Shown here in pieces: positions 63,859 to 64,000 of a stretch of 64,000 nt of DNA; the stretch's first letter is position 1; each line of letters opens with the position of its first letter. Location of the stretch: assembly GCA_946811185.2 (NCBI GenBank), contig OX328112.1, forward strand, positions 30,901,442 to 30,965,441, in the 5' to 3' direction. This DNA is from Hippopus hippopus. Taxonomy: Eukaryota; Mollusca; Bivalvia; Cardiida; Cardiidae. The notes beneath the pieces are model-generated. The model saw only the letters and a list, made by a program, of their open reading frames with translations. It ran no database searches and was not told the DNA's origin. A program made the translations under genes and the position numbers.

Positions 63859-64000
63859 ATGGTATATTGTGCAGCCTATGGCTGCAACGTCGATTCGGGA
63901 ACTCATAGAATTAGTATCTTCAAATTTCCGAAGGAATTAAAAAGGTGGAAACTATGGATTCAACGTTTAAACCGGGGCCGGACAGTAGCGACGGATTTTT
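63859..64000 (+). CDS. THAP-type zinc-finger protein, 5' end only
   Basis: The first 47 codons of a protein starting MVYCAAYGCN. THAP domains are C2CH zinc fingers that bind DNA and are shared by animal regulators and P-element-type transposases. Visible signature: Cys4-x4-Cys9 near the N terminus, the ISIFKFPKE block (residues 18-26), and the conserved Trp in RWKLWIQRLNR (residues 29-39). The second half of the finger (Cys-x2-His and the AVPTIF-type end) lies beyond base 64000. The ATG is the first in frame, sits in the usual place for a THAP N terminus, and nothing in frame upstream looks coding. It could be a host regulator or a domesticated or live transposon protein. Confidence 0.82.
   Translation, partial: MVYCAAYGCNVDSGTHRISIFKFPKELKRWKLWIQRLNRGRTVATDF

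Noticed and set aside
1..64000. A new defence, biosynthetic or phage-like gene system
   Set aside because: The window holds one intron-rich animal gene, the start of a second, and repeats. Nothing resembles an operon or a gene cluster. The unusual biology is in the palindromic elements.

Overview
This is a eukaryotic, AT-rich, intron- and repeat-dominated window. I infer a bivalve mollusc. The grounds are several dense families of short palindromic elements, tRNA-headed SINEs, and tandem-array elements bounded by GCTCACCT/AGGTGAGC, a combination I associate with bivalve genomes. The species cannot be told from the sequence.

One multi-exon gene on the + strand fills positions 1225-46858. I assembled 15 exons by hand from AG/GT sites. 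Every junction is phase-compatible, and together they give 805 codons open from the left part of the window to a stop at 46856-46858, with AATAAA at 47098. The true start lies upstream of base 1. An in-frame alternative first exon may begin at 16438, and one extra in-frame exon may lie at 4201-4281. The product is Ser/Arg-, Glu- and Pro-rich and low in complexity, and I do not recognise it. At the far right, an ATG at 63859 opens a THAP-type (C2CH) zinc-finger protein that runs off the window, with a TGACGTCA site about 100 bases upstream.

Nearly everything else is repeats. Family A has about 55 whole or partial copies. It is about 225 bp, ends in TTAACYCTTTACC / GGTAAAGRGTTAA, and has a near-perfect 33-bp-arm central palindrome. 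Family B is about 212 bp, ends in TTAACCCTTA / AAGGGTTAA, and has a palindrome built on GATCAGACTGCAC. Family C is about 265 bp, ends in GAGCCATG / CATGGCTC, and has a palindrome built on GTCAGCCTGCGC. A and B insert at TTAA, often into TTAA sites supplied by other A, B or C copies, which makes chains and nests (worst at 23432-25380). Family D (about 200 bp) ends in TATTCACCAACCATTCT. Family J ends in GTTGTAGTAACTTTCC. Family I is a degenerate dispersed repeat of about 270 bp.

Other elements are a nearly intact mariner (38316-39641, DD34D transposase with one frameshift), two related 1.15-kb DNA elements with different terminal repeats (20119-21267 and 21609-22799), tandem-array elements (13045-13792, 55941-57578, 62829 onward), a duplicated 530-bp unit with a large palindrome (60881-61975), a tRNA-like inverted cluster (47339-47950) and several SINEs.

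Layout: 1-46858 gene body with repeat-filled introns; 46859-47103 3' UTR; 47104-63640 repeat-rich intergenic sequence; 63640-64000 promoter and 5' end of the THAP gene. I see no prokaryotic features, CRISPR array or gene cluster. All assignments are by eye, without database comparison.
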